The notes under the pieces: generated by a model
Seen by the model: only the letters and a program-made list of their open reading frames with translations
What the model was told of the DNA's origin: nothing
The model's database searches: none
In this document: piece after piece, positions 42,590 to 52,007 of the stretch
How positions within the stretch are numbered: the stretch's first letter is position 1
Layout of the letters: each line of letters begins with the position of its first letter
DNA from: Catenulispora pinisilvae
GTDB lineage: Bacteria; Actinomycetota; Actinomycetes; Streptomycetales; Catenulisporaceae
Direction: 5' to 3'
Length of the DNA stretch: 64,000 nucleotides
Assembly (NCBI RefSeq): GCF_015356865.1
Contig: NZ_JAAFZA010000027.1
Span: 1-64,000, forward strand
Made by a program: the position numbers and the translations under genes

Positions 42590-43732
42590 ATGAAGTTCAT
42601 TGCAGAGAGGGCTGTCCCTCCAGGGGTTGCTGCTTCGGAAGCCTGGGTTGTCGTCGACGATGCCTACCGGCTGCACCGCGAGGCGAGTACGTATCTCGAG
42701 AGTCTGCGTGGGAGGGGGTGTTCGGTGAACACTGAGCGGATCTACGCCTGCCGGGTGGCGTTGTACTTGTCCTGGTGTGCCGAGTGCGGGCTCGACTGGG
42801 CCGCTCCCGGGTTCGAGAACCTGCTGCGGTTCCGGGATTGGCTGATCAGCGAGCCGTTGCCGCCCCGAGGCAAGCGACCGCAGGTGCGGCCCCGGTTCCG
42901 CCGGGACGGAAGCGCCGACGCGGTGCTGTGCACGATGACGGAGTTCCTTCGGTTCGGCGCGGCGATGGGCTGGGTCGGTGAGAAGGTCGTTGCGTCCCTG
43001 TCGCAGCCCAAGGTCCTGCGGTTCACGCCGTCGGGCTGGAGCGCGGGCGAGACCAAGCGGTTGCGCAACGTCGAGGTACGGACGCTGAAGTTCAGGACCG
43101 ACGACCCGGGGATCGAGTGCTTCACACCCGAGCAGGTCGCGGCGATGGTCGAGATCGCCGGCAACGCCCGCGACCGCTTCCTGATCGTCCTGATGCGCGT
43201 GACCGGCTTGAGGATCGGCGAGGCCCTCGGGCTGCGCCGCGAGGACCTGCACTTCCTGCCGGATTCGACGATGTTGGGTTGCATCCATCGCGGGCCCCAT
43301 TTGCACGTCCGGCGCCGCGAGGACAACGTCAACGGGGCGTTGGCCAAGTCACGCCTGTCCCGGGTCGTGCCGGTCAACGACGAGGTCATCGGCTACTGCC
43401 GCGACTACCAGTGGCAGCGTGACCAGGTGCCGGAGGCCGCTGCGTGCGACATGGTCTTCGTGAACCTTTACCGGGCGCCGTTGGGTGCGGCGATGAAGTA
43501 CGCGAACACGAAGCAGAAGTTCGACCGGATCGCGAGGCAGGCGCAGATTGTCGCTCGCCCGCACATGCTTCGGCACACCGCGGCCACGGAGTGGATCGCC
43601 GACGATGTGCCGCACGACGTTGTGTCCGACCTGCTCGGGCACGCTTCGCCGGTGTCGCTGCGGCCCTACTTGCACCCTTCGGATCAGCGCAAGCGGGAGG
43701 CCGTGGAGCGGGTTGCGGCGGTGAGACGATGA
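42590..43732 (+). CDS. tyrosine recombinase A of the trio (TnpA-like)
   Basis: Recombinase of 380 aa. Catalytic residues: Arg in VTGLRIGEALGL, His/Arg in RPHMLRHTAATEW, His in LLGHASP and Tyr in RPYLH. The N-terminal region is a SAM-like core-binding domain. Its stop overlaps the start of recombinase B (ATGA at 43729), so the pair is coupled. The order A-B-C with two large recombinases and a small third protein is that of Tn554-type transposons. Confidence 0.85.
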   Translation: MKFIAERAVPPGVAASEAWVVVDDAYRLHREASTYLESLRGRGCSVNTERIYACRVALYLSWCAECGLDWAAPGFENLLRFRDWLISEPLPPRGKRPQVRPRFRRDGSADAVLCTMTEFLRFGAAMGWVGEKVVASLSQPKVLRFTPSGWSAGETKRLRNVEVRTLKFRTDDPGIECFTPEQVAAMVEIAGNARDRFLIVLMRVTGLRIGEALGLRREDLHFLPDSTMLGCIHRGPHLHVRRREDNVNGALAKSRLSRVVPVNDEVIGYCRDYQWQRDQVPEAAACDMVFVNLYRAPLGAAMKYANTKQKFDRIARQAQIVARPHMLRHTAATEWIADDVPHDVVSDLLGHASPVSLRPYLHPSDQRKREAVERVAAVRR

Positions 43733-46258
43733 CCTCGAGCCTCGCCGGGATCCTGGCGGTCCCCATCGAGGGGCCGTCGCCGTTCGCGGTCGACTGGCCA
43801 GCCTGGCAGTTGTGGTTGCGCAGCAAGGTCGACCCTGGCTGGCGACCTGGTGAGTGGGACGAGCGGTGGTGGCTGTTCACCGGCGCCTCCGACAACCCGC
43901 AGACCTCAGTCTGGAAGTGCTCCACGCCGACGTGTGTCAGCGGGCTGTATTCACGGCGCGGGCGCTGCGCACCGTGCGTTCGAGACCATCAGGCCTCGGG
44001 GCCTGAGCCTGGAGGAGTTCGACCGCACCTACGTGCCACAGCGGCGGACTCGCGGCGGGTTCGACTTGGACGACTGCGCGCTGGTCCGGGACGGGGTTCG
44101 CTGCGGCCGGGCCGCCTACGGCACTAAAGGGCTATGTGAGGCCCACGCACACCACCTCTATCAACGTCGCCGCAGCGGGCACGATGCGCCGCTGCCGCTG
44201 GAATGGGCGTTGCACGGACGGGACGGAAGCCCCTACCCGGCTCCGGCTGGGTGCACGGTCGGCGGCTGCGGGAACAAGACGGTGCACGACGCGGTGGTGG
44301 TATGTCACTACCACCTGACGAAGTGGGAGCAGCGCGAAGGCGGCCGACGCACCGATCGCGCCGGGATGTTGGCCTGGGCTGCACGGCAGGCGCCTGTTCT
44401 GGGCGCGTGGCGGTTCTCACTGATAAGCGTGTCGCCGCTGCTGCGCCTGGAGATCGCCTACGGGCTGCAGCAGCGGGACGAGTTGGGTCACCGGCTCGAT
44501 CCCCGCGCGGTGCGGAAGGTCGCCGCGGCCGTCGCCGCATCCGGCGTCCGCAGCCTGCTGATCCGCGACGAGCAGCTGGTCACGCGGTTCAGCGACCAGA
44601 CGAACGAAGGCTGCTTCTTCCGGCAGGTGGCCTGGTCGACGCAGCGTGGCTACGTCGAGTTCTCCGGCCAGGACCCGTGGAGCGAGAACTCGATCGACCT
44701 GCGGGCCGCCGGGCTGAAGTCCCGCGGCCGGACCGGCCGGAGGCGCATGCCCGGCCTGGCCGACCTGTCGGCGATCCCGCAGCCGTGGCTGCGAGACCTG
44801 CTGCGGCGCAACACCGAGGCAGTGCGGCCGAACAGCAACACGTTCAGCAGGATGCTGCGCGTGGTGACGCTGGCCGCGGCGGGGATGAACCGGCTGCCCG
44901 GCGGCGGGATGGACTTGAAGCAGCTGGACTTCAGCCACATGCAGGCCGCGTTCGACGAGATCACCGACGACCGGAAGCGTGACGGAAAGCTGTCGAGCGC
45001 GAGCTTCCGCGGCGACTTGCTGAGCGTGTTCTTCGGGATGCTGGACTTCGGCCGGTTCACCGGTCTGCTGGACGACGTGCCGGGCAGCTTCGCACGCCAC
45101 CCTTCCCACCGGATCCTGGGTGAGGAGGTCAACGAGGAAGGGCTCGGCCGAGCGATCCCCGAGTCGGTCATCGCGCAGTTGGACGCGCACCTGGATACGA
45201 TCGGCGCCGGCATCCGCTACGGCGACCTCACCGGTGAACAGGTCCAGCAGATGTTCGCGTGCGTCTATGTGGTCATGCGCGACTCCGGGCGGCGTCCCAG
45301 GGAGGTCGCGGGCCTGCCGATCAACTGCTTGGAGTTCGACGGCGACGAAGTCTCGCTGATCTGGAACAACCACAAGGGCCGGCGGATGCGGCGCAGGCTG
45401 CCGATCGTCCGCGAGACCGTCTCCGCGATCGAGCAGTGGCAGAAGACCCGCGCGCAGATCCCCGTGCCGCCGACCAGCGCCGACTACCTGTTTCCGGCGA
45501 TCAGCCGGGCCAGCGCCTTCGATCATCTCGACACCAAGGTGCTCAGCGTGACCTTGCGCAGCTGGGTCAGCTCCCTGCCCGCGATCCACAGCGACGCCAT
45601 CGGCGCCGACGGCGATCCTGTCCCGTTCGACCGGACCCTGATCTTCCCCTATGCGTTCCGGCACAGCTTCGCCCAGCGACATGCCGACGCCGGAACCCCG
45701 CTTGACGTGCTGCAAGACCTCATGGACCACGACGACCCGGCCACGACGACCGGCTACTACAAGGTCACGCTCAAGCGGAAGCGCGAGGCGGTGAAGACGC
45801 TGAGCAAGCAGGTCACCGATCGCCTCGGGAGCGTCAAGCCGTGTTCGCCGACCGCCTACCAGCAGCGCTCGGTCGCCGTCCCGTTCGGCGGGTGCGTCGA
45901 GCCGTCCAATGTCAAAGCCGGCGGCAGCCACTGCCCGATCCGCTTCCAGTGCGCCGGCTGCGGGCACTACCGCCCCGATCCTTCCTATCTTCCGGCCATC
46001 GAGGACCACGTCAACAGCCTGCGAGCCGATCGCGAGACCGCTCGGGCCCTGGACGCGGCGCACTTCGTCATCGAGAACCTCACCGCCCAGATCGACGCCT
46101 ACGCCGGCGTCGCGACCAGCATGCGCGAACGCCTGGCGGCCATGCCGGAGGCCGAACGCGCCGAGGTCGAAGAAGCATCGACGGTCCTGAGGCGTCTGCG
46201 CGCCGGGGGCGACCGCACGATGCTGCCGCTGACCGTGATCGCGCGAGGTGCGTCGTGA
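43729..46258 (+). pseudogene. tyrosine recombinase B of the trio (TnpB-like), frameshifted
   Basis: From ATG 43729 the frame gives a sensible N-terminus (PFAVDWPAWQLWLRS, CSTPTCVSGLYS, RRGRCAPCVRDHQASG) with a Cys4 zinc ribbon. It then loses sense, while the +1 frame picks up at LSLEEFDRTYVPQRRTRGG and runs intact to 46258. The shift maps to a run of four G (43998-44001); three G would restore one frame of about 842 aa. The catalytic part is intact: Arg in RDSGRRPREVAGLP, HSFAQRH, LMDHDDP and TGYYKV, and the C-terminal Cys segment HCPIRFQCAGCGHY. The shift may be a real mutation, recoding, or a sequencing error. Confidence 0.8.
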
Positions 46259-46947
46259 CCGCGACCTGCACCCCGGCCCAAGTGCTCGCCGCCTCCCGCC
46301 GCGAGACCAGCCTCCGCAAGCGGCAAACCGTCCTGGACACCGTGCACGCCATGGCAGCCGACGACGAACCGATCAGCTTCGCCGCCGTCGCCCGACGCTC
46401 CGGAGTCTCAACCTGGCTGGTCTACGCCGACGGCGTCCGCGAGCACGTCCAGACCGCCATCGCCCGCCAAGCCCACCAGCCCGCTGCGGCACAACGCGAC
46501 GGCCGCCAGGCCAGCTCGGCGAGCCTGCGCACGGAGCTGGCCACGACCCGCGCCGAGGTCGCCGAACTGCGCGCCGAACGCGACCGGCTGCGAAACGCCC
46601 TGCGGGCGAACCTCGGCCAACAACTGGACCAGGTCAGCAACCGCCACCTGACTGAGCGCATCACCGAGTTGACCGAACAGGCCCGGGTCCTGGAGCGCTC
46701 CGAGGCGGAAGCCCGAGCGCACAACGCCCAGCTGACCGATCGTGTTGCAGAACTGGAAGCCGACCTGGCCGCCGCCCGCACCAGCCTGCGATCCGTCATG
46801 CGCGAGGTCAACCGCACGACGCTGGAAAACCAGCCGCGGGCAACCCCGGACGCCGGGCCCGGCCCAGCACCCGGACACCACGACGTGATCGCTCTTCCCA
46901 CCCACCTGCGACCGGCCGATCAGGAGACCGACGATGACGAATACTGA
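46255..46947 (+). CDS. trio protein C (TnpC/DUF6262-like)
   Basis: Protein of 230 aa from GTG 46255, coupled to recombinase B by GTGA. An N-terminal helix-turn-helix-like part (SFAAVARRSGVSTWLVY) is followed by a long coiled coil (about 95-190, heptads rich in Leu/Arg/Glu). This is typical of the third protein of recombinase trios, which influences insertion orientation and frequency in Tn554. It overlaps the cargo gene by 14 bp. Confidence 0.8.
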   Translation: MTATCTPAQVLAASRRETSLRKRQTVLDTVHAMAADDEPISFAAVARRSGVSTWLVYADGVREHVQTAIARQAHQPAAAQRDGRQASSASLRTELATTRAEVAELRAERDRLRNALRANLGQQLDQVSNRHLTERITELTEQARVLERSEAEARAHNAQLTDRVAELEADLAAARTSLRSVMREVNRTTLENQPRATPDAGPGPAPGHHDVIALPTHLRPADQETDDDEY

Positions 46948-47833
46948 AGCCCCGACGCAGCCCGCCTCCCAGCGCTACGACCTGCGCCGCACCGACATCG
47001 ACGACGCACTCGACCGCGTCGAGAAGGCGCTGCAGGTCCGCCTCGACCCGGACGGCCAGGTCCGCAAACGCCGCTCCCTCGGCGCGGGCACCGACCGCGG
47101 AACCTGGATCAGGATCGAGCTGCGCGGCCCGGAGAAGCTGGACGGGCAAGGATGGGGCGTCGAGGCCTCGCACGTCCTTCACGGTGTGGCCAAGCCCACC
47201 TGGCACGCCGGATTCTCCTGGCTCGACACCGCACGTCAAGTCATGTGGCGAGCCGACGAGACGGACCTGGTCACCGACGCCCCAATCAAAGGCGGCGGGA
47301 CCCTGATCACCGACCCGCAGTTGTCGCCGGACTGGTGGGCGGTGTTCGACCGTTCCCTCGACGCGCTTGCCGCTCACCGCACGGTCCGGCGAGCCACCAT
47401 CGACACCGAGCCGATGACCCAACAGCGTCTGACCTCGACAATCGAGAACGTATTCCCTGGCCGCATCGACACGACCATCGGCGAGTGGACCACCGCGCAC
47501 GCAGACCTGGGCTGGGCCAACCTGACCAGCCCGACCTGCTTCCTGCTCGATTGGGAGGACTGGGGCACATGTCCGCGCGGGACCGACTCGGCCAAGATCT
47601 GGGCCAGCTCGCTGGCCGTCCCCGGGCTCGCCGACCAAATCCACCGCCACCGTCGCGCCGACCTCGACAGCCGGACCGGACGTCTCATGGCCCTGTTCTA
47701 CTGCAGCCAGATCATCGCAGTCGGCGTCGACGACACAAGCCCACTGCTCCAACCCGCGAAGCACGAAGCCGCCCGCCTCATCGAGCACCTCCGCGATCGG
47801 CCACGAGCCTCACAGGCCGGGCAGTCTGGATGA
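46934..47833 (+). CDS. intact kinase-fold homologue carried by the element
   Basis: Protein of 299 aa, homologous along its whole length to the gene the element interrupts: QRYDLR near the start, DRVEKALQVRLDPDG, RIELRG, GQGWGVEA, AHADLGWANL, DWEDWG, then IWASSL and SRTGRLMALFYCSQIIAVG near the end. APH-like motifs HADLxxxN and LDWEDWG suggest a phosphotransferase-type fold. Being complete and expressed with the recombinase genes, it could replace the function lost by insertion. Substrate unknown. Confidence 0.82.
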   Translation: MTNTEAPTQPASQRYDLRRTDIDDALDRVEKALQVRLDPDGQVRKRRSLGAGTDRGTWIRIELRGPEKLDGQGWGVEASHVLHGVAKPTWHAGFSWLDTARQVMWRADETDLVTDAPIKGGGTLITDPQLSPDWWAVFDRSLDALAAHRTVRRATIDTEPMTQQRLTSTIENVFPGRIDTTIGEWTTAHADLGWANLTSPTCFLLDWEDWGTCPRGTDSAKIWASSLAVPGLADQIHRHRRADLDSRTGRLMALFYCSQIIAVGVDDTSPLLQPAKHEAARLIEHLRDRPRASQAGQSG

Positions 47834-47985
47834 AACAAGATCGCGGTTATTCCACGCGGAGCCAATAAGTTCGAACGTGGCCTGGGCGGTAAGGTCAACA
47901 CGCGGGATGGCAGACGGGCCAGCGCGGTACCTATCGGACCACTACGGGCAGCTCACCATCGGGTGTTGGATACCTTGCGGTTCCA

Positions 47986-48465
47986 TCAGCACAGCAGCTG
48001 GCGCATCACGTTCTCGTAGTGGACGAGGTCGAACTCGATCGGCGGCAACGCGGCGAAGTCCGGCGACGGCTCGAGTCGCGGCTCGCCATCGGACTCCCAG
48101 GCGAAGTCGGTCCAGGTGACGATCGCCGGGTCGGAGGTCTTGTCGTAGGCGACTCGGACTGAGAAGACACTGCAGCCGAGGTCACCGCACCGGGAGCACA
48201 CATACAACGGTGCCCGGCCCGACGGCAGGTCGTGCGGTTCCGACTTCCGGGCCTTGCGCCAGTAGGGCGTATTGACGGCTGTGGGGCGACCCAACAACGC
48301 GCGGACGTCGTCGGCGGAACAGGCGATGAGCACGCCGCCGCTGCGGGGCGTCGGGCCCTGGCACTCGAACCAGGACAGCCAGCGCGCCAGAGGAACGTCG
48401 TCGAGGTACCAGTCATCGAGGACAGGATCGGCTTTCGATCGCCTTACGGACAGCACACTCACCAT
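47986..48465 (-). CDS. hypothetical cargo protein, ~159 aa
   Basis: The longer frame starts at 48642 but its first ~59 residues look random, so I take the ATG at 48465. Features: WYLDDVPLARWLSWFECQG, LYVCSRCGDLGCS (a CxxCxxxxC motif), and many acidic and aromatic residues. This type is common in actinomycetes and often labelled only hypothetical. It lies inside the Tn554-like element on the opposite strand to the recombinases. Confidence 0.6.
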   Translation of the reverse strand: MVSVLSVRRSKADPVLDDWYLDDVPLARWLSWFECQGPTPRSGGVLIACSADDVRALLGRPTAVNTPYWRKARKSEPHDLPSGRAPLYVCSRCGDLGCSVFSVRVAYDKTSDPAIVTWTDFAWESDGEPRLEPSPDFAALPPIEFDLVHYENVMRQLLC

Positions 48466-48623
48466 GGCCGCCAACGCTAGTCCAGCTGAGCCCCAAACCC
48501 GAGGGTAAATATGCCTCCAAGCGGTTCCCCGCGATAATACGGCCGACCGTCTTGGCGTCGGCCAGGCTCGGCCTGGTGGCCTGACCCACAGCGACTCGTG
48601 ACTAACGTGGCTCACACAAGGAC

Positions 48624-48890
48624 ATGCCAATGACCTGCACAAACGCGATACGAGTCGAGATAAGCCGGGCGCCCCGTGGCCTGGACGCGGCGAATCTGTG
48701 GGCGAACTCGCTCGGAAGCGCGTCGGTGGCGGCCAAGGTCGAGCGGAGGTTCAGGTCCGACCTTGAATCGGGGACCGGCAGGATCATGGCCTTGTGGCGA
48801 TGTGCGCAGATCGTCGCGTGGGGGCAGACCTACGCCTCTGCCCATGTCCGGGCCAGGACCGAGGCGGCACGTATCGTCGAAGAGCTTTGA
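48624..48890 (+). pseudogene. kinase-fold protein, 3' part of the split gene
   Basis: Homology to the C-terminal end of the cargo homologue starts at about 48663 (Ser-Arg-Ala-Pro-Arg-Gly) and continues through NLWANSLG, SGTGRIMALWRCAQIVAWG and EAARIVEEL to the TGA. Codons before 48663 belong to the element. Joined to 41840-42490 it rebuilds a ~290-residue protein. An in-frame ATG at 48624 could allow a short product, but it would lack the catalytic motifs. Confidence 0.85.
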
Positions 48891-48903
48891 GAAGTGGGGT
48901 CCG

Positions 48904-50136
48904 CTACCTTCCACGGGCCGGGGGATTAGCGCCTCTGTGGTGCTGTGGCCCGGCCGCAGCTGACTCTACTAACGCGACGACATTAGGACTCGGCCGCATG
49001 CCGAGGTGGGCCAGGTGGTCGGTGAGGATGCCCAGGCGACGCGCCGCAGCATGATGTTGGCCTTGTCCGATGTGGAGCTCGATGATCTGTTCGGACAGTG
49101 CGTAGTTCCATGGCTCGAGTTCGGCTGCGCGTTCCAGCAGGTTGACAGCGCGGTCGGGGTCTGTGGCGCGTAGGAGCATGGCGGCATCGGTGTGCGCGTC
49201 GATGAGCTTGTGGAAGCACGCCTCGCGGTGCGGGGCCAGCCACGCCTCGTCGATGGCGCGCTTGGGATCGGTGTGTTCATGCCCGTGAGCGATCGCTCCA
49301 CGGTGCAGCTCGATCGCTTCCAGCAAGGCGGTCGCGTGCTCGGGTCGCTGTCGGCCGACGGTGGATCCGGCGGTGTCGAGGAGCTGGTCGAAGTGCCAGC
49401 CGTCGACGGCGATCAGCTCTGGGTCGAAGGTCAGGAGTCTGGCGGGCCGGGCTTCGTGGATGTGATCGGCTTTGGTGCCGTGGGCCTCGGCGAGAGCGGT
49501 GCGGACGTGCGACAGAGTCGCCTTGAAGCGCTTGGCGCGGGTGTTGGGGTCGAGCTCGGGCCAGAGGTCGGCGGCTAGGGCGGTGCGGGTGATTCCGCGC
49601 GGGTTGAGCGCGAGTTGGATGAGGATCGCGGCGGTCAGCGGGCGAAAGAGTGCGGTGACGTCACGGTCTGCTGCCTTCACCTGCAGCGGCCCCAGGATGT
49701 TGATGGTCAAGGCGGCCTCCGGTGCGGCTGGGGAGGCGCCGGAGGCCTGGGGAGGGATCGGTGGATCGGCTGCCATGTTTTCAGGAGGCGGGGTGGCAGC
49801 TGGATGCTGGGTCTGTGTGGGGGCATCGGGGGTGGTGACGAGTTCGGGTTCGGCCGTCGGTGCTGCGGCCAGAAGCCGCTCCATGAGCGCTCTGGCTTCA
49901 TCCTTGCTGAGTCGGTAGGCCTGCGCGCCGTCGAGGATCGGCGCGGCCGCGCCGCTGGCCACGATCGTGCCGTCCGCTTCGATCTCGGCGACGGTGGCCG
50001 CGTCCGGGCAGCCGAGAAGGACGGCTTCGACATCACCGCTAATCGCCCCGTTCAACACCGTGGCGGTGTTGGCGGTGGCTAGGAGCAGTGGCCGCTGCTC
50101 GGCGGGGTGGGCGCTTGATGCCGCGGTCGCGGTCAA
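48904..50136 (-). CDS. BTAD-type C-terminal half of a split LysM-BTAD protein
   Basis: This frame of 410 codons opens at TTG 50136, but reading back in the same frame continues sensibly to about 50203 (LTGAELTGRVNDRLIAYATL). Visible parts: an SAF-free linker rich in Pro/Ala, a winged-helix-like segment (ILGPLQVKAADRDVTALFRP) and a BTAD domain (about 240-400, LLEAIELHRGAIAHG, NYALSEQIIELH). In actinomycetes the LysM membrane part and the BTAD part form one ~900-residue protein at the end of Tad operons. Here a 1-nt deletion near 50200-50207 separates them. Confidence 0.7.
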   Translation of the reverse strand: MTATAASSAHPAEQRPLLLATANTATVLNGAISGDVEAVLLGCPDAATVAEIEADGTIVASGAAAPILDGAQAYRLSKDEARALMERLLAAAPTAEPELVTTPDAPTQTQHPAATPPPENMAADPPIPPQASGASPAAPEAALTINILGPLQVKAADRDVTALFRPLTAAILIQLALNPRGITRTALAADLWPELDPNTRAKRFKATLSHVRTALAEAHGTKADHIHEARPARLLTFDPELIAVDGWHFDQLLDTAGSTVGRQRPEHATALLEAIELHRGAIAHGHEHTDPKRAIDEAWLAPHREACFHKLIDAHTDAAMLLRATDPDRAVNLLERAAELEPWNYALSEQIIELHIGQGQHHAAARRLGILTDHLAHLGMRPSPNVVALVESAAAGPQHHRGANPPARGR

Positions 50137-50162
50137 GGCTTCGTCGAGGGTGGCGTAGGCGA

Positions 50163-51557
50163 TCAGTCGGTCGTTGACGCGGCCGGTGAGTTCGGCGCCG
50201 GTGAGGTGCGCAGGTCGTCAGTGGTGGTGAGGACCTGGTAGACGGCTGAGCCGGCCAGGAAGCCGCCGGCGGACAGGGCAGATGCGAGGACGGCGCGGGC
50301 TGCGTCGTGGGTGCCGTCGCCGACGAGCCCGATGCCCCCGGCGGCCACTGGCTGGAGCGGGATCGGGTGGCCGTGGCGGTTGCCGATGTAGACCGCGATC
50401 GGGGCGCGCAATGGAGTCAGGGCGCGTGGAACCGGTGGGACGCCTTCAGTGGGTTTGTCGATGTATGGGTCGGTGTCGCGACCGTAGCTGAGCGTTGCCG
50501 CGGCCTGTAGGAGGGTTGCCTCCGGCTCGCCAGGGCGCTCGATCTTTTGGCGGGGTTCGCCAGGGGTGCGCCGACGAGCATTGATGCGGGACCGGATGGA
50601 GGCGGCGGCCAGGGCGGCGGCCAGGCCCGCGCCGAGAGTGAGGCTGACGTAGCCGCCTGTCGGCAGGTGAACCGCTACGGGGCGACGCACCATCGACGGG
50701 GCCTGATGCTCTGGCGCGTTCGGCGTGGAGGAAGGACTCGGTGCCGCGGTGCTCGGTGAAGTGGACGCTGCCTGCCGGAGCTGCGGAGGGGTGGGAATCT
50801 GGATCTGCGGCAGGGCCTGGGCCGGCAGCGTGGACACTGCGGGGGAGGGCGTGTTCGAGGTCCCGGCGGCCGGTGTGCCATCGGAGGGGAGGTTGAGGAT
50901 CCATCCCGGCCGGATGACGTTGGGGTCCGTGAGCACGTCGCCGTCGGGCTGCGTGCGATACCGGTTGAGCTCGTAGATCTCCCTCCAGCGATGCGGGTCC
51001 CCGAGGCGTTGCTTGGCGATGTCCCACAGGCTGTCACCGTCGATGACGACATGGACTGCCACATTCGTCGTCGCCGTTGCGGCGGTGCCGGGTGTGGCCG
51101 GGATAGGGCTGCTGTCACCGGCCGCGGCGGAGGCTGCGGTGATGGTGCCGCGGGTGGCGAGGATGCTGATCGCGACGGTGGCCAGCAGCCGGCCCGCGAC
51201 GTTCGCGTGGGCAGCCGTCGGGAGCGGGGCCTGCGTCCGCAGAGCCCGGATCGTGTCGGCGGTGACACCGGGCAGTTGGATCGCGATCTGGACGGAGAAC
51301 AGAGCCCAGTAGCCCCAGGCTGCGATGTCCAGGACCTGGATGGCCGCCTGGTCAGGGTGCATTCTGGCCTGGTCCAGCCAGGCCTTGACGTCACCGTAGT
51401 CGGGCACGCGACTGGGCACGGGCGGACCGAAGAAGTGCCACAGCCCCCACGGTAGTCCGGCGATCACGGCGGCCAGAAGAGCGAGCAGCAGCAGGGCCCT
51501 GATGGCCCGGCTGGTGGCGCGCAGCGTGTTCACGACCGGTTGTCTCCTCTTCTTCAC
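50163..51557 (-). CDS. membrane LysM N-terminal half of a split LysM-BTAD protein
   Basis: Protein of 464 aa in this frame. Two or three N-terminal membrane segments (LLLLALLAAVIAGLPWGLW and others) precede a LysM domain (about 165-225: VVIDGDSLWDIAKQRLGDP, WREIYELNRYR, PGWILNLP). A Pro/Ser-rich linker and another membrane segment (YVSLTLGAGLAAALAA) follow. The frame ends shortly after VYQVLTTTDDLRT, where the other frame takes over. Gene and position fit the LysM/BTAD protein common downstream of tad genes, with a proposed but unproven role linking envelope and regulation. Confidence 0.75.
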   Translation of the reverse strand: MKKRRQPVVNTLRATSRAIRALLLLALLAAVIAGLPWGLWHFFGPPVPSRVPDYGDVKAWLDQARMHPDQAAIQVLDIAAWGYWALFSVQIAIQLPGVTADTIRALRTQAPLPTAAHANVAGRLLATVAISILATRGTITAASAAAGDSSPIPATPGTAATATTNVAVHVVIDGDSLWDIAKQRLGDPHRWREIYELNRYRTQPDGDVLTDPNVIRPGWILNLPSDGTPAAGTSNTPSPAVSTLPAQALPQIQIPTPPQLRQAASTSPSTAAPSPSSTPNAPEHQAPSMVRRPVAVHLPTGGYVSLTLGAGLAAALAAASIRSRINARRRTPGEPRQKIERPGEPEATLLQAAATLSYGRDTDPYIDKPTEGVPPVPRALTPLRAPIAVYIGNRHGHPIPLQPVAAGGIGLVGDGTHDAARAVLASALSAGGFLAGSAVYQVLTTTDDLRTSPAPNSPAASTTD

Positions 51558-51572
51558 CCCCTGGCTTGTGAG

Positions 51573-52007
51573 CTACGGAACAGACGTAGCCGTCTCTGGG
51601 CTGGCGGTCGCGTCGGCGGTCATCGCGATGGAGTCGATGCCGACGATCGGCAGGATCCAGGTGTGCTGCCGGGCGGTCGCGTACACCGTCACCGAGTTGG
51701 TGGTCGCAGTAACGGTGCCGGTGGCCCCGGTTGAGGTCAGGAACCTTTGCGCGGCGGCCTTCGCCTGGTCAGGGTTCAGTACGCGTACCTGCCCGGTGTG
51801 CAGTGCGGGGAGGTCGAGTTGCTGCGCGCCCATGCGTGCGGCCTCGGAGGCGGCGTGCAAGGCGCGGACTTTCGCATCCAGGGCGGCGCCGAGGTCGAGG
51901 CTGACGGCGGCGAACAGCATCAGCATGCCCAGCACGATGGTGGTGAACAGCGTTAGTGAGCCGTCGTCGTGGCGCAACCTACGTCTCCACCTGCCGTGCC
52001 TTGTCAT
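51573..52007 (-). CDS. TadG-like pilus assembly protein
   Basis: Protein of 144 aa. After a basic N-terminus, DDGSLTLFTTIVLGMLMLFAA is the Tad-type signal anchor (Gly-Ser before a hydrophobic stretch, as in TadG/TadE pseudopilins). The rest is a small Thr/Ala-rich domain. Coupled by ATGA to the gene before. Probably a minor pseudopilin-like component in the membrane. Confidence 0.75.
   Translation of the reverse strand: MTRHGRWRRRLRHDDGSLTLFTTIVLGMLMLFAAVSLDLGAALDAKVRALHAASEAARMGAQQLDLPALHTGQVRVLNPDQAKAAAQRFLTSTGATGTVTATTNSVTVYATARQHTWILPIVGIDSIAMTADATASPETATSVP

Larger units (their letters stand above)
42488..48668 (+). mobile_element. Tn554-like recombinase-trio element, ~6.2 kb
   Basis: Bounded by the two halves of the split kinase-like gene; the left junction lies at 42485-42490 and the right at 48666-48671 (Arg-Ala codons on both sides). 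Contents: recombinase A, recombinase B (frameshifted), a small helical DNA-binding-type C protein, an intact homologue of the split gene, and one minus-strand hypothetical gene. No target duplication is visible, as expected for tyrosine recombinases. The 17 bp at 42467-42483, immediately left of the junction, recur exactly in the cargo homologue (47549-47565). Confidence 0.8.

Noticed and set aside
42511..48617. inverted repeats TGTGAGGCACATGAG / TGTGAGCCACGTTAG at the ends of the Tn554-like element
   Set aside because: Similar at 12 of 15 positions but at unequal distances from the two junctions (about 20 and 50 bp), so chance cannot be excluded.
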